A DNA stretch of 64,000 nucleotides, taken from contig CALAPY010000072.1 in NCBI GenBank assembly GCA_937891015.1, positions 62,001-126,000 on the forward strand, given 5' to 3'. The notes under the pieces are model-generated. The model saw nothing but the letters and a program-made list of their open reading frames with translations, was not told where the DNA came from and made no database searches. Positions 61,733 through 64,000 of the stretch are shown one piece after another. The stretch's first letter is position 1, and each line of letters starts with the position of its first letter. Both the position numbers and the translations under genes were made by a program. This DNA comes from UBA2108 sp002713215 (GTDB taxonomy: Bacteria; Bacteroidota; Bacteroidia; Flavobacteriales_G; Salibacteraceae).

Positions 61733-63100
61733 ATGAAATTCCTTCTCCTGGTCAAGAAAAACCTTTCGTTTCTTTCTATCCTGTTTATTATCTATTTGGT
61801 AGGGGACAGGCATTTGCAATACGAGCAATGGAACAAGCCCGATAAGGTAATTAAGAACGACGTAATTTCTTACTACGCATACCTGCCTGCACTGTTCATA
61901 GAGCAAGATATTAAATTGAGTTTTATTGACCCTGAAGTTAACCGATATGGCGATTTATATTGGCCGGAGAAAGGACCAAACAATTCCAACGTGATTAAGA
62001 CTTCAGCAGGTTTATCCCTGTTGTATTTGCCTTTTTTTCTGCTCGCCGATTTTTACGTGGATACCTTTCTCGAATACCAACCTCGAGGAAATGAACCTCC
62101 CTATAAAGTAGCCCTATTGGTGTCTGGATTATTTTATTTGATATTGGGGCTTTTGTTAACCCGAAAATTGCTGCTGCTCTATTATAGAGAATTGGAAACG
62201 GCTGCGGTGTTGCTTGTTTTGGGGCTGGGTACCAATTTGTGGTATTATTCCATTGAAGAGTCAACTATGGCTCATACTTACAGTTTTGCCTTGATTGCAG
62301 GGTATGCTTATTTGGTTTTTAGTAGAAAATTAGAAACCAAAAACTTTTTACTTCACGGACTCTTGATTGGTTTGATATCGCTTGTTCGCCCAACCAACCT
62401 GCTGGTGTTTATTCTATTTGCATTGTTTGATGTCAGTTCTATACAGTCGTTCAAAGAACGAATTCTAAGCCTTCTAAAACCAAAGTACATGCTGTGGTTC
62501 ATTTTGGGCTTTTTATCGGTATGGTTGATCCAATTCGTTTATTGGAAAGAAGTAACCGGTAGTTGGTTGTACTTTTCTTACACCGGTGAGCGGTTTTTCT
62601 TTTTAGAGCCTGAATTGTGGCGAGGTTTTTTTGGATTCCGAAAAGGTTGGTTTGTTTATACGCCACTTATGTTTCTGGTTGTTCCCGGATTTTATTGGTT
62701 ATACAAGGAGAATCAGCAATTAAAATGGAACTTGCTGGTGTTTTTTGCATTGGCCTCTTACGTTATGTTTTCATGGTGGGCCTGGTGGTATGGAGGCGGA
62801 TTTGGTATGCGTCCGATGGTGGATTATTATGCAATTTGGGCCATTCCAATAGCTGCTTTACTCACTAAAATAATTCAATCGCGAAAGTGGATACCCATTG
62901 CTGTTCTTGGTTTAGTGCTTTATGGTGGAATCTGGTTCAACCGGTATCAGACGCAGCAATACCGGTGGCAAATCATTCATTACGATGGAATGAACTACGA
63001 AGCCTATAAACATGCCTGGATGAGGAACGAATATGACGCGAAGTTGTTGGATATTATTGAGCGTCCTGATTATGAATTGGCTAAACGCCAACGGGAGTAG
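61733..63100 (+). CDS. GT-C-type membrane glycosyltransferase, paralog B
   Basis: Seen: 455 residues with about 10 membrane helices, a paralog of the 58083 protein. It shares KNDVISYYAYLPALFIEQDI, LIRP-like arginine motif (LVRPTNLLVFI), WFVYTPLMFL, SWWAWWYGGGF and YR.QIIHYDGMN. The first-loop Asp is kept. It is two bases downstream of the DPM1-like GT2, which probably supplies its donor. Substrate unknown. The C-terminal tail (DYELAKRQRE) is cytoplasmic and basic. Confidence 0.78.
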   Translation: MKFLLLVKKNLSFLSILFIIYLVGDRHLQYEQWNKPDKVIKNDVISYYAYLPALFIEQDIKLSFIDPEVNRYGDLYWPEKGPNNSNVIKTSAGLSLLYLPFFLLADFYVDTFLEYQPRGNEPPYKVALLVSGLFYLILGLLLTRKLLLLYYRELETAAVLLVLGLGTNLWYYSIEESTMAHTYSFALIAGYAYLVFSRKLETKNFLLHGLLIGLISLVRPTNLLVFILFALFDVSSIQSFKERILSLLKPKYMLWFILGFLSVWLIQFVYWKEVTGSWLYFSYTGERFFFLEPELWRGFFGFRKGWFVYTPLMFLVVPGFYWLYKENQQLKWNLLVFFALASYVMFSWWAWWYGGGFGMRPMVDYYAIWAIPIAALLTKIIQSRKWIPIAVLGLVLYGGIWFNRYQTQQYRWQIIHYDGMNYEAYKHAWMRNEYDAKLLDIIERPDYELAKRQRE

Positions 63101-63106
63101 GGATGG

Positions 63107-64000
63107 TTATTCAACAATTAGGAATTTTACTGAATATTGATCGTTCACAACTAATACGTATAAACCAACTGGAATACTAGAGTCCAATTCAAATTGATTG
63201 TCTACATCGGAAAGCTTGAGGGACTGTATTAATTGTGAATTAGTATTAAATATTTTACAATAAAAAGTTTCTTCACTACTATTCAGACCATCAATCGTAA
63301 TTATACTTCCTGATTTGGTTGGATTAGGTATAATGGAGATAGACATGGACTCATTTAATGAAATGTTCTCAACGTTGCTTGGCTTTGGTAAAGAAGCATC
63401 TTGCAAATGAGTAAAGACCTTATACCCAGCGGGAGCTTCAGATATGATCAATTGAAAGTCAGAATAGTAATTTTCTTGGAGACTTGCGCCGGTGCCAAAA
63501 ATAAGGAATAGTGAATCGTTAAGGAGAATCAAGTCCTGAGCGTCATCATCTTTTTCCCTGCCCCAAGTGGTTCCATTAAAGAATGTTAGACTTGGATAAT
63601 TGCCAACGCCAAGATCAGCGTCTTTTCCTCCACTTCCTGCAGCACTGGTATGGCCAACAAATACAACCTTGTTATCAGTTCTTTGCAAAATGGCATTACC
63701 ACGGTCGTTGGATTTTCCAACACCACCCCACCATTGATTTTGGCTGAAATTACCTTTAAAATCGGTACTTAACATATAGGTGTCCCATATCGTATCTGAT
63801 TTGTTAAGTGTTTTCCCGATCATAGCATATCCTGAATCTGCCAATTGAGTCAAGCCGTAAACAACATCATCTTTCAGCCCTCCATAGGTTTGATCCAAGA
63901 TGATTTTTCCGGTTTCATCAAACTTAACCAACCAGGCATCAGCATTTGATGTGTCATTTTTACTTGCGTTTTCACCACAAAACGCATAGAAGTTATCATT
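63107..64000 (-). CDS. T9SS-secreted protein, C-terminal part (cut by window edge)
   Basis: The reading frame is open to the right edge, so this is the last 297 residues of a longer protein. Visible are beta-propeller-type repeats (LVKFDETGKIILDQTYGG, MLSTDFKGNFSQNQWWGG), a low-complexity linker and a T9SS type A sorting tail starting SIIPNPTKSGSIITIDGL. The D..G.I.......GG pattern is common in Bacteroidota proteins with delta-60-type repeats. Function not known from this part. Convergent with paralog B of the GT-C proteins, six bases apart. Confidence 0.82.
   Translation of the reverse strand, partial: NDNFYAFCGENASKNDTSNADAWLVKFDETGKIILDQTYGGLKDDVVYGLTQLADSGYAMIGKTLNKSDTIWDTYMLSTDFKGNFSQNQWWGGVGKSNDRGNAILQRTDNKVVFVGHTSAAGSGGKDADLGVGNYPSLTFFNGTTWGREKDDDAQDLILLNDSLFLIFGTGASLQENYYSDFQLIISEAPAGYKVFTHLQDASLPKPSNVENISLNESMSISIIPNPTKSGSIITIDGLNSSEETFYCKIFNTNSQLIQSLKLSDVDNQFELDSSIPVGLYVLVVNDQYSVKFLIVE

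Noticed and set aside
1..64000. CRISPR array, prophage or insertion sequence
   Set aside because: No regularly spaced direct repeats, transposase motifs or phage structural genes were seen in any frame.

Overview
The window comes from a Bacteroidota chromosome, most likely a free-living member of Flavobacteriales or a close relative. The evidence is as follows. Five proteins carry C-terminal type IX secretion (T9SS) sorting tails, and one protein resembles the T9SS component PorE. There is a TonB receptor with an N-terminal carboxypeptidase-like domain, an S46 dipeptidyl peptidase and a bacterial V-type ATPase gene. Many genes are preceded by the Bacteroidota -7 promoter element TAnnTTTG, and Shine-Dalgarno sequences are scarce. 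No phage, insertion sequence, CRISPR array, tRNA or rRNA was recognised.

Layout. 1-5.2 kb: V-ATPase subunit E at the left edge, a sterol-desaturase-type hydroxylase, a DUF2059 protein, a lipoprotein sulfatase and a GT4 glycosyltransferase. 5.2-15 kb: a LamG/T9SS protein, a zinc-ribbon protein, a secreted PqqB-like hydrolase, FdhD, a 5'-nucleotidase lipoprotein and an M23 peptidase. 14.8-19.2 kb: a coiled-coil protein and ZapA, a 6S RNA candidate, RNase Y, then a sugar epimerase and a Gfo/Idh oxidoreductase. 19.2-21.7 kb: an MsbA-like ABC exporter and TruA. 21.8-27.9 kb: two large T9SS cargo proteins, transcribed divergently. 28-30 kb: a U32 peptidase, a ferredoxin and a Kunitz-type lipoprotein. 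30.1-34.5 kb: RsgA and a secreted agmatine-deiminase-family lipoprotein, flanked by decaying genes. 34.5-39.3 kb: a GEVED/T9SS protein, a DPP11-type S46 peptidase, an unknown lipoprotein and two gene-poor stretches containing hairpins. 39.3-46.3 kb: a thioesterase, a DUF6438 lipoprotein, YidC, CTP synthase and a TonB receptor. 46.4-52.5 kb: a TPR histidine kinase, a flippase, an outer-membrane protein and a lipoprotein. 52.6-63.1 kb: QueE, then an island of large membrane proteins of the GT-C type with a DPM1-like GT2 and the PorE-like protein. A T9SS protein runs off the right edge.

How the genes fit together. A large share of the window serves the cell surface: exported cargo, lipoproteins, peptidases, and lipid-linked sugar assembly or transfer. 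The rest is ordinary housekeeping. The less ordinary items are a bacterial Kunitz lipoprotein with Glu at P1, a long rod-shaped RNA between zapA and rny that fits 6S RNA, two clusters of eroded genes, and -7 boxes that overlap the longest-ORF start codons and so move several translation starts downstream. I found no convincing new multi-gene system. The best candidate for further work is the 53.9-63.1 kb glycosylation island.
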